This document shows, piece after piece, positions 15,705-24,751 of a DNA stretch of 64,000 nucleotides. The DNA is from Planctomycetaceae bacterium (GTDB lineage Bacteria; Planctomycetota; Planctomycetia; Pirellulales; Pirellulaceae). A program made the position numbers and the translations under genes. The stretch lies in the NCBI GenBank assembly GCA_016794985.1, contig JAEUIQ010000011.1, forward strand, positions 124,001 to 188,000, read 5' to 3'. The notes below the pieces were generated by a model, which worked only from the letters and a program-made list of their open reading frames with translations, was not told where the DNA came from and searched no databases. Positions within the stretch are counted from its first letter, which is position 1; every line of letters starts with the position of its first letter.

Positions 15705-18700
15705 ATGCTGAGACAGAATAAATTTTTGGTGGCGATCAAATTGTCGTATTGGCCGCGTGTTTTGTTTCGAACAGAATGCAAAGACATGTTGGTGTGTCTG
15801 CTGGCGATCTTGCTATTGTCGTTTTCTGCAACACTGTGGGCCGACGACGATTTCGAATACTTCAACAGCGAAATCCGGCCGATCTTGCAGCGGCATTGTT
15901 TTGCCTGTCATTCACATCAGTCCGGCACTATGGAAGGTGGACTGGCGTTGGATTGGCGAAGTGGCTGGGCTACCGGTGGTGATCGAGGTCCAACGCTCGT
16001 GCCCAACGATGTGGAGAATAGCTTGCTGATTCGAGCCGTGCGTCACACGGACTCGGACCTGCAGATGCCGCCGGAAAAAATCAGCGACGAAGAAATCGCG
16101 AAACTGGAACATTGGATCCGAACGGGGGCCGCTGATCCCCGAGTCACCCAACCTCAGACCGCAGGTTCAAGCGTTTCGTGGTGGTCGTTGCAACCGCTCG
16201 CTCGGGCCGAACCGCCGACACCAAATTCCGCTTCTCGCGAAGGTTCTTCCAACCCCATCGATGCTTGGATCAACCGAGAACTTGATGCTCGCGAATTAAC
16301 ACCTCAGCCCCGCGCCGAACGTCGGACGTTGATTCGTCGTTTGTGGATCGATCTGTTGGGCCTGCATCCGACGATGGAAGAGGTCGCCGCGTTTGAACAA
16401 GACTTGTCACCCGAGGCGTGGGAGAATTTGGTCGATGAGTGCTTATCGCGGCCGCAATACGCGGAACGCTGGGCGAGGCATTGGCTTGATACCGTTCACT
16501 ATGCCGATTCGCATGGTTTCGAACATGACGTGTTCCGTCCCCACGCTTGGCCTTACCGCGATTATGTCATCAATGCTTTGGACCGCGATCTCCCTTACGC
16601 GGACTTTGTTCGGGCTCAATTGGCAGCCGACTATTTTTTCCCCACGGATCCGCGTGCCACCGCGGCTCTGGGTTTTTTGGGAGCCGGTCCCTACGATCAA
16701 AGCGCCGCTGCGACAGCACCCATGTCTTTCGAGTACCTGGATCGCGATGATTTGGTGACTCAAGTTTGCGGTTCTTTCTTGAGTACGACCGCCAATTGCG
16801 CGCGTTGTCATGCGCATAAGTTCGATCCGATATCTCAACAAGATTACTTCGCTCTGCAAGCGGTCTTCGCCGGCGTGCTCAAGGGCGAGATTCGTTACGA
16901 AGCAGATTTAGACGTTGCCCGAGCGCGACAACGTTGGCAACAAGTCATCGCGGATTTGAAATCGGGAGATCCTCAGTGGCTGTCTTCCGCCGAGGCCGAC
17001 GAGATTTACCATCAGTGGAAAGACGCTAAACCGCCACGCTGGGTGCCCTTGGCTTACGAGACTTACCACTCGAACGGGGGTGCCGAGCTTTCCCGCTTGG
17101 ACGATGGTTCTATTTTGTCAGGAGGGCCAAATCCCGAGCAAGACGTCTTTGTCATTACAGGAACGACGGAACTTGCCACCGTCACGGCTCTGCGGTTGGA
17201 TGTGTTGCCGCATGAAGCGTTGCCGGCGACCGGGCCGGGACGAGCGCCCAACGGGAATTTTCATCTCAATGAAATTCTCGTGCAGTATTTCTCGCCAAGT
17301 GCCACGTCGCCCTCGACATTGACGATCGCGACGGCCACAGCCGACTTTAACCAAGAAGGTTGGACCATCGAACATGCCATTGATGGCAATTCGCAGTCGG
17401 CTTGGGCGATTCATCCGATGGTAGGCCAGCCACATCATGGCATTTTCGTGTTGGAGCAACCGCTAAGGGTGGAATCAAATGGCAAGATCCTGGTTAGCTT
17501 GAAACAAACCCATGGCGGTGCGCATGTGATTGGTCGCTTGGCTTTGTCTGTTTGCGAGGGCGATGCCCGCCAGGCGGTCGCGTTGACCCACGAGAGTTTG
17601 GCGATTGAGAAGCTGCCACCGCCCGAGCGAAGTCCCGCTCAGGAACAAGCACTTCGCAAGGAAATTGTCAGCAAATACGCCGAGCAGCAACTGAAATGGC
17701 TACCCGAGCCGGGCCGACTCTACGCCGCTGGAAAAGAGGTGGAAAACGAACGTGGGCGTTTGCTGGTTGCTCAGCCTCGGGCAATTCACGTGTTGACGCG
17801 TGGTGATCTCGACAAGCCGCGCGAGGTTGAGAGCCCCGGTGCGCTCTCCATGCTAACTCATGCAGCATCACGATTCGAAATCGACCCGAAGGCCGACGAA
17901 GTATGGCGTCGAGCGGCGTTGGCCGAGTGGATTGTTCATCCGGAGAATCCCTTGACGTGGCGTAGCATGGCGAATCGAATCTGGTATTACCACTTTGGTC
18001 GCGGGATCGCTGGCAACATCAACGACTTTGGCCGGATGGGTGAAACCCCTTCGCATCCAGAATTGCTAGATTGGCTGGCCTGCGAGCTGCGCGATACGGG
18101 CTCGATCAAGCGTATGCATCGCTTGATTTGTACCAGCGAAGCGTACCAACGAAGTAGTTCGACTTCCGAGCGGCTGCAAGAACAAGACCCGGACAACCGT
18201 TGGTTGGGTCGTTGGAGCAAACGGCGTTTGGATGCCGAGTCGTTTCGCGACAGCGTGTTGGTCTTGAGTGGTCGATTGGATTCGAAGCGCGGCGGCCCCG
18301 GTGTAAAGTATTTTCGAGAGAGTCCGGGGCCACAGGTCACTCCCAAGTTGCATTACGATGATTTCGATTTGAATGGTCCCGAAGCGAATCGACGCAGCAT
18401 TTATCGAGTCGTTTGGCGTGGCATTCCTGACCCTTTATTCGAGGCGCTGGATTTTCCAGACTTGGGACTTCTGTCACCGCAACGACACCAGTCGTCGTCT
18501 CCGTTGCAGACGCTGACTTTGCTCAATCACCGGTTGGTGCTGCATCATGCCCAAGTTTGGGCCGAGCGAATCCAAAAGCCGCCAACGGACGAAGGCGAAC
18601 GTCGTGAAGCAGCTTCGGGTTTGTTGGACGAGACCATTCAACAAGCCGTTCAGCAAGCTTGGCTGCGGACGGCGAGTGAAACTGAAGTGGCAGCCTTGCG

Positions 18701-18779
18701 AACGTTGGCCGCCGAGCATGGAATGGCCGCGGTGTGCCGGTTATTGATCAACAGCAACGAGTTCTTGTATGTGGACTAA
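15705..18779 (+). CDS. PSD1/PSCyt1/PSCyt2 planctomycete cytochrome-domain protein
   Basis: 1024 residues. The start is taken as ATG 15705, giving a basic n-region before the hydrophobic LVCLLAILLLSFSATLWA signal; ATG 15786 is an alternative. A PSCyt1 heme motif CFACH is near residue 65, PSCyt2 with WLDTVHYADSHGF, a second CARCH motif in ANCARCHAHKFDPIS, a jelly-roll-like middle, and the PSD1 domain (WIVHPENPLTWRSMANRIWYY, then RRLDAESFRDSVL). The open frame upstream to 15060 is repeat and retron sequence. It overlaps the DUF1501 gene, its usual partner; together they are thought to act on polysaccharides in the periplasm, but the chemistry is not established. Confidence 0.92.
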   Translation: MLRQNKFLVAIKLSYWPRVLFRTECKDMLVCLLAILLLSFSATLWADDDFEYFNSEIRPILQRHCFACHSHQSGTMEGGLALDWRSGWATGGDRGPTLVPNDVENSLLIRAVRHTDSDLQMPPEKISDEEIAKLEHWIRTGAADPRVTQPQTAGSSVSWWSLQPLARAEPPTPNSASREGSSNPIDAWINRELDARELTPQPRAERRTLIRRLWIDLLGLHPTMEEVAAFEQDLSPEAWENLVDECLSRPQYAERWARHWLDTVHYADSHGFEHDVFRPHAWPYRDYVINALDRDLPYADFVRAQLAADYFFPTDPRATAALGFLGAGPYDQSAAATAPMSFEYLDRDDLVTQVCGSFLSTTANCARCHAHKFDPISQQDYFALQAVFAGVLKGEIRYEADLDVARARQRWQQVIADLKSGDPQWLSSAEADEIYHQWKDAKPPRWVPLAYETYHSNGGAELSRLDDGSILSGGPNPEQDVFVITGTTELATVTALRLDVLPHEALPATGPGRAPNGNFHLNEILVQYFSPSATSPSTLTIATATADFNQEGWTIEHAIDGNSQSAWAIHPMVGQPHHGIFVLEQPLRVESNGKILVSLKQTHGGAHVIGRLALSVCEGDARQAVALTHESLAIEKLPPPERSPAQEQALRKEIVSKYAEQQLKWLPEPGRLYAAGKEVENERGRLLVAQPRAIHVLTRGDLDKPREVESPGALSMLTHAASRFEIDPKADEVWRRAALAEWIVHPENPLTWRSMANRIWYYHFGRGIAGNINDFGRMGETPSHPELLDWLACELRDTGSIKRMHRLICTSEAYQRSSSTSERLQEQDPDNRWLGRWSKRRLDAESFRDSVLVLSGRLDSKRGGPGVKYFRESPGPQVTPKLHYDDFDLNGPEANRRSIYRVVWRGIPDPLFEALDFPDLGLLSPQRHQSSSPLQTLTLLNHRLVLHHAQVWAERIQKPPTDEGERREAASGLLDETIQQAVQQAWLRTASETEVAALRTLAAEHGMAAVCRLLINSNEFLYVD

Positions 18780-18783
18780 CAAC

Positions 18784-20211
18784 ATGTTGAAAGGACTATC
18801 GCGTCGCGAGTGGCTGGCCAACGCTGGTGGTGGCTTCGGCAGTGTGGCGTTAGCGGCTTGGTTGAGCGGCGAACAATCGGCGTTCCCCATTGGGGGAGAC
18901 GCGTCGGTCCGGCAGGAAGGCTTGCATCACCCGGCTCGTGTCAAACGAGTGATCCAGTTGTTCATGAACGGTGGGGCGAGCCCCATGGATACGTTTGACT
19001 ACAAGCCCGCTTTGGAGAAACACCATGGCCAGATGTTGGGCCCCGCAGAAAAGCCCGAAGGCTTTACTGCACCCGCGGGTGCTGTGATGAAGAGTCCATT
19101 TGAGTTTCAGCAGTATGGCGAAACGGGGCGATGGGTCAGTAGTGTGTTTCCCCATCAAGCAAGGATTGTCGATCAATTGACTTTCTTGATGGCGATGACC
19201 TCGAAGTCGAACGTGCATGGGCCAGCCAGCTACATGATGAACACCGGCTTTATCCTGCCGGGATTTCCGAGCATGGGCTCGTGGATTAGTTACGCGATTG
19301 GCAGCGTCCGAGAGGAACTGCCCGCGTTCGTCGTGTTGCCGGATCCGCGCGGACTACCCTACAACCAAAAAGGGAACTTCAGTTCGGGGTTCTTACCGGC
19401 CCAGTACCAAGGCACGATCCTGGACGTGCACCGACCAGATGTTGTGCCGCATTTGCATCCAGCACCAGGATTTGAATTTGCACAGGGAGCGGCCGACTCG
19501 GATACGCAGAGATTGTTGCTGGAGTTGAATCGTCAACATGCGTTGAAGCAGCAAAATGATTCGCAGCTTGAGTCACAAATTGCAGCGGGCGAATTGGCTG
19601 CGAAGATGCAATTGGCCGCGCCGCAGGTTTTTGATCTATCGAGCGAATCGGCAGCGACGCTCCAGGCATATGGTTTGGAACAGGAAGCTACGGCCGATTT
19701 CGGCAAACGATGTTTGATGGCTCGGCGACTGATCGAACGCGGGACTCGGTTTGTCCAGGTTTGGAGCGGCCCGCAAGGAGCTGTCAATAATTGGGACAAT
19801 CACGGCAGCATTCCGAACGAGCTACCCCCAATGGCCTTGAGTGTCGATCAGCCGATCGTCGCCTTGGTCGAAGACTTGCGGGCGCGCGGCTTATTGGACG
19901 ACACACTGGTCATTTGGACCACCGAGTTTGGACGCACGCCGTTCGCTCAAGGCGGCGTGGGACGCGACCACAATCGCGGAACCTTTGTGACGTGGATGGT
20001 TGGGGCTGGTGTGCGTCCGGGTGTCGCTGTAGGTGAAAGCGACGAATTAGGTTATCAAGCCGCCGTAGACAAAACCGACTGCCACGATTTTCATGCAACC
20101 GTCCTGCATCTGCTGGGCATTGACCACGAACGGCTCGTTGTTCGGACCGGAGGCATCGATCGGCGGCTGACCGACGTTCATGGTCGTGTGATTGAAAAGA
20201 TTCTCGCGTGA
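18784..20211 (+). CDS. DUF1501 family protein, Tat-exported
   Basis: 475 residues from ATG 18784 (ATG 18769 in the same frame overlaps the PSD1 stop). MLKGLSRREWLANAGGG contains the twin-arginine SRREWL motif and is followed by a hydrophobic stretch. FMNGGASPMDTFDYKPAL and VIWTTEFGRTPFAQGG with GRDHN are hallmark blocks of DUF1501, which belongs to the alkaline-phosphatase-like superfamily. It directly follows the PSD1 gene, the canonical two-gene unit of planctomycetes. The substrate is unknown. Confidence 0.92.
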   Translation: MLKGLSRREWLANAGGGFGSVALAAWLSGEQSAFPIGGDASVRQEGLHHPARVKRVIQLFMNGGASPMDTFDYKPALEKHHGQMLGPAEKPEGFTAPAGAVMKSPFEFQQYGETGRWVSSVFPHQARIVDQLTFLMAMTSKSNVHGPASYMMNTGFILPGFPSMGSWISYAIGSVREELPAFVVLPDPRGLPYNQKGNFSSGFLPAQYQGTILDVHRPDVVPHLHPAPGFEFAQGAADSDTQRLLLELNRQHALKQQNDSQLESQIAAGELAAKMQLAAPQVFDLSSESAATLQAYGLEQEATADFGKRCLMARRLIERGTRFVQVWSGPQGAVNNWDNHGSIPNELPPMALSVDQPIVALVEDLRARGLLDDTLVIWTTEFGRTPFAQGGVGRDHNRGTFVTWMVGAGVRPGVAVGESDELGYQAAVDKTDCHDFHATVLHLLGIDHERLVVRTGGIDRRLTDVHGRVIEKILA

Positions 20212-20241
20212 CGGTTAAACACCACCCCTTCCGTTTGCGAT

Positions 20242-20826
20242 TTATCCTCGCACGTCTGGGAATTGTGCCAAGTAATCGGGATGGACGCCTTTTAGCCAAA
20301 CATGCGTGTCCGTGATTTTCGTGGGAGCCACCATTCGCGATCCAATCAAACCGTAAATTGCTCCGCCAAAGAAGACCAGCAGAGAGACCGGAACTAAGAA
20401 AATCAAATTGTTGGATCGATCTGCCAACGAGATGCCGGCAACAAACAAGGCGATGCCCGCCAAGACAATCATCCAACTAACAGCGATGGTCAAGCGGCGC
20501 TTGGCAAACCAATCGTCGCTCAGGCCGATATGGATTGTTGCTGTTTTTCGGACAATCAACGCAATGATCACGTAGATCAACAACCCTGCCAGGATCGTTA
20601 TGAAAACCGCGGGGTGATGCCAGGAGAGTGAACGTTTTAGCGTTCGATTGGTTGGCACATTGCTTTTGACACATCGAGGTGGAAGAGTCGCGCGTTTGTC
20701 CATGACCAACAAATTGCCTTCACGCCAGAGACCACCGTCCAGCCCCGCGACCGGCGGCCCTGCGTAGGCCGGAAAAGGAGGAGGCGTTGCGACAGGCGTT
20801 TGGTATGGGTTGTAACTGGATGACAT
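20242..20826 (-). CDS. Membrane protein with N-terminal NPYQTP motif, unknown function
   Basis: From ATG 20826 (MSSSYNPYQTP) the protein is 194 residues. A proline-rich cytosolic start resembles that of many planctomycete small membrane proteins. Four hydrophobic segments are visible: VFITILAGLLIYVIIALIV, IAVSWMIVLAGIALFVAGI, LIFLVPVSLLVFFGGAIYGL and a weaker one. The tail THVWLKGVHPDYLAQFPD matches a conserved ending seen in such proteins. No family with known function was recognised. Confidence 0.75.
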   Translation of the reverse strand: MSSSYNPYQTPVATPPPFPAYAGPPVAGLDGGLWREGNLLVMDKRATLPPRCVKSNVPTNRTLKRSLSWHHPAVFITILAGLLIYVIIALIVRKTATIHIGLSDDWFAKRRLTIAVSWMIVLAGIALFVAGISLADRSNNLIFLVPVSLLVFFGGAIYGLIGSRMVAPTKITDTHVWLKGVHPDYLAQFPDVRG

Positions 20827-20934
20827 TGCATTACTTTCTGTCACTCAAGGAGGAACTGATGTTATGCAGGCAAGGTGAGTCGAAAAATCGGGCGGTTTGG
20901 CCAAGCTCCGCTCGAACCACGAAAGAATAATCAA

Positions 20935-21349
20935 GTGGTCAACGGATTACCAGCAATTTTTTATTCCAAATGTTTTCCATATTTCTTGCAAGAGTGGAGG
21001 CAGCACCCCTGGCAAATTGTGGCGAAATCTCCGATTTTGCTGTCCGATGCCGAGGCCGCTGCCGAGGCTGTGGTCGCCCAGCTTGACAGTGGTTTTTTCG
21101 GACGCGGTTCGATCGTTTGACGCCTCAGGAATAAGCTTCCTGCGGGCCATAGAGGAGTTGGGAGCGGGGCCACACCGCAGTGGCGAGGTCGCTGCCGTAC
21201 TGGGACGCAACATGCGGAGCCTAGGTCCGTACCGAAGTTCGCTGATCAAAAAGGGTTCGGCTTATAGCCCGTCACACGGCGCTATCGCACTCACTCCGCC
21301 GTTGTTCGATGGATTCCTGAAACGAACGATGGCTCTAGAAAAAGACTGA
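20935..21349 (+). pseudogene. Frameshifted C-terminal remnant of an AAA ATPase
   Basis: Pieces of one protein appear in three frames: YFLQEWRQHPWQIVAKSPIL with AVVAQLDSGFFG ends at a TGA (21118); RFDRLTPQE follows in a second frame; and FLRAIEELGAGPHRSGEVAAVLGR plus LIKKGSAYSPSHGAIALTPPLFDGFLKR lies in a third. These are consecutive blocks of the C-terminus of a common bacterial ATP-binding protein family (AAA_16-like). The Walker motifs and the N-terminal half are absent, so the gene is truncated and decayed. Confidence 0.7.
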
Positions 21350-21503
21350 TTTTGGACTATACTTCGCACCTGCCAAATTTTCCCAAAATCACCAATTTAA
21401 CACAGCGGATTCGCCGATAAGTAGGCTTAGTGAAGCACGCCAATTTGGGCAGAATGGAGTGTTTCAGTAATATTGGCGAACAAATCAGGGAGCCATTTTC
21501 GCG

Positions 21504-21818
21504 ATGACGCATGCCAACGTTCAGTTGAACAGCGTTGAACAAGTGCGCGATTTCGTGTTACGGACCTTGTGCCAACAGAATGATTTGGAAATGGACATGT
21601 TTCCGACTACCGAGCGAGTCTTGGTGCGTCGCGAGCATCCAGTCGGACTTCAATTTTGCCTGCATGGCCCGCGAAATGTGCGGCTGATGGCAATTTGGGA
21701 ATTCGATCAGCATTCCATTTTGTTCTATGGTTCGTCCGGACAGCGATTGGGACGCGTGCAGTTGAAACGCGCTGCTCGACTGGCTGAAGAACTAAAGACG
21801 GTTGCCCTTGCTGGGTAA
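21504..21818 (+). CDS. Small hypothetical protein next to csrA
   Basis: 104 residues from ATG 21504, no signal peptide or membrane segment. The sequence (VRDFVLRTLCQQNDLEMDMF, later LFYGSSGQRLGRVQLKRA) is not recognised, but composition is normal for a real gene and it ends 27 bp before csrA in the same direction. It is probably co-transcribed with csrA; a link to post-transcriptional control is only a guess. Confidence 0.6.
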   Translation: MTHANVQLNSVEQVRDFVLRTLCQQNDLEMDMFPTTERVLVRREHPVGLQFCLHGPRNVRLMAIWEFDQHSILFYGSSGQRLGRVQLKRAARLAEELKTVALAG

Positions 21819-21845
21819 ACGTCACAACATATCAGGGAGGGAACG

Positions 21846-22025
21846 ATGCTGGTGCTTTCCAGGAAGGAAAGTCAAAGAGTGAGACTAGGGAACGATATTG
21901 TTTTGACAATCGTTCGAGTCTCCGGTGACAAGGTGCGATTAGGGATCGAGGCGCCTAGCGACCTGTTGATCCTGCGCGAGGAATTGGACTCTGACCAGGG
22001 TCCGCCCGCGAAGGCAGCCGCCTAG
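21846..22025 (+). CDS. csrA: Carbon storage regulator CsrA
   Basis: 59 codons beginning MLVLSRKESQRVRLGNDIVL, with VSGDKVRLGIEAPSDLLILREEL in the middle; these match CsrA/RsmA, the dimeric RNA-binding protein that binds GGA motifs in mRNA leaders. The RNA-contacting N-terminal LVLSRK strand and the R-E-E segment are present. A strong AGGGAGG precedes ATG 21846. The tail is short and alanine-rich. Confidence 0.95.
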   Translation: MLVLSRKESQRVRLGNDIVLTIVRVSGDKVRLGIEAPSDLLILREELDSDQGPPAKAAA

Positions 22026-22320
22026 CCCCCGCACCATATTCGCCACCGCCTTGGAAGCCGCTCCATCGGAGGATTTCCCGGGAAGAGGGGGTGGCGAGGG
22101 AATGGTCACCGCTCAACAACTTGAAAACACTCGGATGCCGCGAGCATTCGGACGCTTGGACTCAAAACATAAACCTCTGGCTGGTCGACAAAATAGTAGG
22201 AACTTATCCACCCTTCTATTCGGTCCTATCCATTGCCGGAACCCACGGTTGTGTCGACAACCGACGCCTTGATCCGACCGTCCGAAGACCCATGTCATCC
22301 TTACAATTCGAAACTCGTCA
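22026..22320. other. Intergenic region after csrA
   Basis: No coding sequence recognised. Transcription from csrA probably reaches the terminator at 22321, giving a 3' region of about 300 nt of unknown role. Confidence 0.4.
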
Positions 22321-22355
22321 AGTCGAGTCCGCGTCAAAGCGGGCTCGACTTTTTG
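22321..22355 (+). terminator. Rho-independent terminator (plus strand)
   Basis: AGTCGAGTCCGC (22321-22332) pairs with GCGGGCTCGACT (22339-22350) over 12 bp with one G-U, loop GTCAAA, followed by TTTTT. It suits transcripts coming from csrA; the minus strand lacks a U tract. Confidence 0.85.
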
Positions 22356-22358
22356 TAT

Positions 22359-23219
22359 TTATTCCTCAAGCGGCAAGAGTTCGATCTTACGAAACTGGGT
22401 GGGAGCACTTTCTGCTTGAATTGCGATGAAGCCTTCCGTAAGCAGTTTTTCGCCCTTTCGCTTTTCAATCAACTGTTTCGCACCGGGATCGCGGTCGTCC
22501 AATTGAGGCTCGGAGTATTCCAAAACCACTTCCCCATCGATGAGATGTTTGATCGTTTTTCCACCGCGGACTTCCACTTCAACCGTGACCCACTGTTCAC
22601 CATGGTAGGTCTTTGATTTTGAAGACGTGCAATGTGGCAAGAACAGTTTGCCGTTCAAGACCACGTTGGTCCCTGGTGTGCACAAGTTAGCGGTGGTCCG
22701 ATCGTTTTGGCCATCCCCGCCGAGGAGTTGGACCTCGATCGAAGCAGGAAAGTCTTGATCGACGGACATGGTCTTCGGATCTTGGCAATGCAACATGAGT
22801 CCATTGTTGCGTGTGGCCCAACCGGGCCCTGCCTTGCATTGTTGCCCAACGAATCGGTATTCGGCTCGCAGTCGATAGTTTGCAAAGGACTTCTCATAAA
22901 ACAAATGTCCGAATTTCTCGCCATACTCGGGATAGTGCTGGGGATCATAGACCACTGTCAAAATTCCGTCCACGACTTGGAACGTTTGGCCGAAGTTTTC
23001 TCCCAACTCGCAATAGCGAATCTTTGGCGTCCATCCCGTCAAGTCACGACCGTTGAACAATTGGATCCATGATTCATCGTTGGTCGGTGGAGTTTCGGCT
23101 GGAGCTGCTCCGCGGCTCTCTTGTTGCGGACTAGCCAAGAGAGTGGTAACGGTCGTGCACCATGTCAGGAAAACGATCGTGCACACCATTGCCAATGCCT
23201 GACGCGTACTTTGTTTCAC
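22359..23219 (-). CDS. Exported DUF1080 (3-keto-disaccharide hydrolase-like) protein
   Basis: From GTG 23219 (with AAGGA upstream; TTG 23246 is possible) a signal peptide QALAMVCTIVFLTWCTT..LLA is followed by WIQLFNGRDLTGWTPKI, the start signature of DUF1080 (PF06439), and by GWATRNNGLMLHCQDP and SIEVQLLGGDGQNDRTTANL. The fold is a concanavalin-like beta sandwich; some members hydrolyse 3-keto-glycosides. About 286 residues, full length. Periplasmic. Confidence 0.9.
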   Translation of the reverse strand: MKQSTRQALAMVCTIVFLTWCTTVTTLLASPQQESRGAAPAETPPTNDESWIQLFNGRDLTGWTPKIRYCELGENFGQTFQVVDGILTVVYDPQHYPEYGEKFGHLFYEKSFANYRLRAEYRFVGQQCKAGPGWATRNNGLMLHCQDPKTMSVDQDFPASIEVQLLGGDGQNDRTTANLCTPGTNVVLNGKLFLPHCTSSKSKTYHGEQWVTVEVEVRGGKTIKHLIDGEVVLEYSEPQLDDRDPGAKQLIEKRKGEKLLTEGFIAIQAESAPTQFRKIELLPLEE

Positions 23220-23301
23220 AGAGGGAATCCTTAGTTTCGAGGTCAAACAAGCCTTCGTTGAAAACCACGTTCAAGGGAAAAACGTGGCACAATGGTTGCA
23301 A

Positions 23302-23874
23302 TCAACCCAGTCGCTTGAAGTAGTTTTTGACATTGTCTCGTGTCATGAAATAGATCGCGAGCCCCGGATAGATCATACCGATAATGCCGCCACAGGAACC
23401 CGCGATGCCGCCAATCATTGCTCCAGCTTGCTCTGGTCCACCGTTGGCGTCGGAAAAAATACTAATCAACACAATAGCCATTACGATCATGCCAATCGCG
23501 CCAAAAGCGATCGAAAGCCAACCATAAATGATGGTCAATACTCGACCCAGTTCTTTGTCCGTCAACAGGAGCACACCAGCTGCCAACATAATGAACGTCG
23601 TGATGGTTCCCATTGCCAATGACGCGAAGTTCCAAGCGTAGCCGATCGGATGATCCAAAATAGGATTATCCATTCGAGCACCCGGATTGTTGGCAATGAT
23701 AATCAAACCAAAAACGCCAAAGCCAATTCCACAGAGACCGATGACTCCAAACACCAAGTGCAGCACACCAAACACAGTAATTGGAGCTGGCTTGATTTGT
23801 GGGCCAGGCATTTGTCCAGGGTAGGTAGGTCTGGAAGTGGGCGAAGCATACGGATTGCTGTACGGGCTCGACAT
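23302..23874 (-). CDS. Small multi-pass membrane protein (NPYASP type)
   Basis: 190 residues from ATG 23874 (MSSPYSNPYASP). Four hydrophobic segments (VFGVLHLVFGVIGLCGIGFGV, FASLAMGTITTFIMLAAGVLLL, IIYGWLSIAFGAIGMIVMAI, IIGMIYPGLAIYFM). The proline-rich start and overall plan recur in many planctomycete proteins of unknown function; no catalytic motif is visible. Confidence 0.75.
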   Translation of the reverse strand: MSSPYSNPYASPTSRPTYPGQMPGPQIKPAPITVFGVLHLVFGVIGLCGIGFGVFGLIIIANNPGARMDNPILDHPIGYAWNFASLAMGTITTFIMLAAGVLLLTDKELGRVLTIIYGWLSIAFGAIGMIVMAIVLISIFSDANGGPEQAGAMIGGIAGSCGGIIGMIYPGLAIYFMTRDNVKNYFKRLG

Positions 23875-24045
23875 TATTCGGGACCTTGCAGAACAATGGG
23901 ATGGAAACTCCAAACAGCGCTGGTCACGACGAGATGTAACCCCTGTAGGAAGGGGGCAATTATACTAGATTCGATTCGAATATGTAGTCAGCTGCCGAAG
24001 AAGTCTTGATCGAAGTTCCAAGCCAGCTGGTCAGAGCCACGGCGA

Positions 24046-24549
24046 TCAGCCAATGAGTAATTTGCTGGGGATGTTCGCAAGTTGGAACTCATTGCGAAGA
24101 ATGAGATGATTTCGGCACCGGACCTCGCCCGCAAATTCAAAGAGGTTTTCGAGCCTGCCTTTCAGCGTGGCGGTAATTCGCAACGAGTCCCCTGGGCGCA
24201 CAAAGCTGCGATACCGCGCGCGTTGGACCCGGACCAAAACACCCAGGGCATACTCGTTGTGGGTGGGGTCGTCGGTCCGATAATCCGACATCGGATTGTG
24301 CCGTCCGGCAATAAGAACCCCAGCAGTTTGGGTCGTCATTTCTTGCATCAAGGCACCCGGTAAAATGGGTGCACCTGGGAAATGTCCGGCCAACAACCCT
24401 GCCAGATTCGACACTTCCGCCGTGGTGACACAATGCTCTTCCGACAATTCGACGACCGAGTCCAATAACAAATAGGGTGCCCGATGATGCAGGTAGCCTT
24501 CCAGGGTCGGGAAATCGTGGCGATAAACAGGAGTCGTCGACGGCAACAT
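24046..24549 (-). CDS. FabZ/FabA-like hydroxyacyl-ACP dehydratase (hotdog fold)
   Basis: 167 residues from ATG 24549. LHHRAPYLLLDSVVEL and HFPGAPILPGALMQEMTTQ match FabZ: the catalytic His of HFPG and the Glu in the following helix are both present. Later LGVLVRVQRARYRSFVRPGD is the usual K-A-R-F-R block in modified form. It likely acts in fatty-acid elongation or a related 3-hydroxyacyl dehydration; it is not next to other fab genes, so its specific pathway is uncertain. Confidence 0.82.
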   Translation of the reverse strand: MLPSTTPVYRHDFPTLEGYLHHRAPYLLLDSVVELSEEHCVTTAEVSNLAGLLAGHFPGAPILPGALMQEMTTQTAGVLIAGRHNPMSDYRTDDPTHNEYALGVLVRVQRARYRSFVRPGDSLRITATLKGRLENLFEFAGEVRCRNHLILRNEFQLANIPSKLLIG

Positions 24550-24751
24550 GATTTGACCTACTCGGAATTGAAGCTACAGGACCCGTTCTAGACTGTAATC
24601 AACGACAGAGTTTAACCGCCACCAGCTTGGTTGCCACGGGATGCAGAAAAACTCAGTCGAGACATTCTCGCCAACGACAAAGCGACTGCGATGATGCCGG
24701 CGGGTTCTCGCCATCCCGAGCGAATCGCGAGCAGCAGACGCACGACCGATC

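Noticed and set aside
22051-22429. Plus-strand frames after csrA
   Set aside because: They run through the terminator into the DUF1080 gene and show no features.
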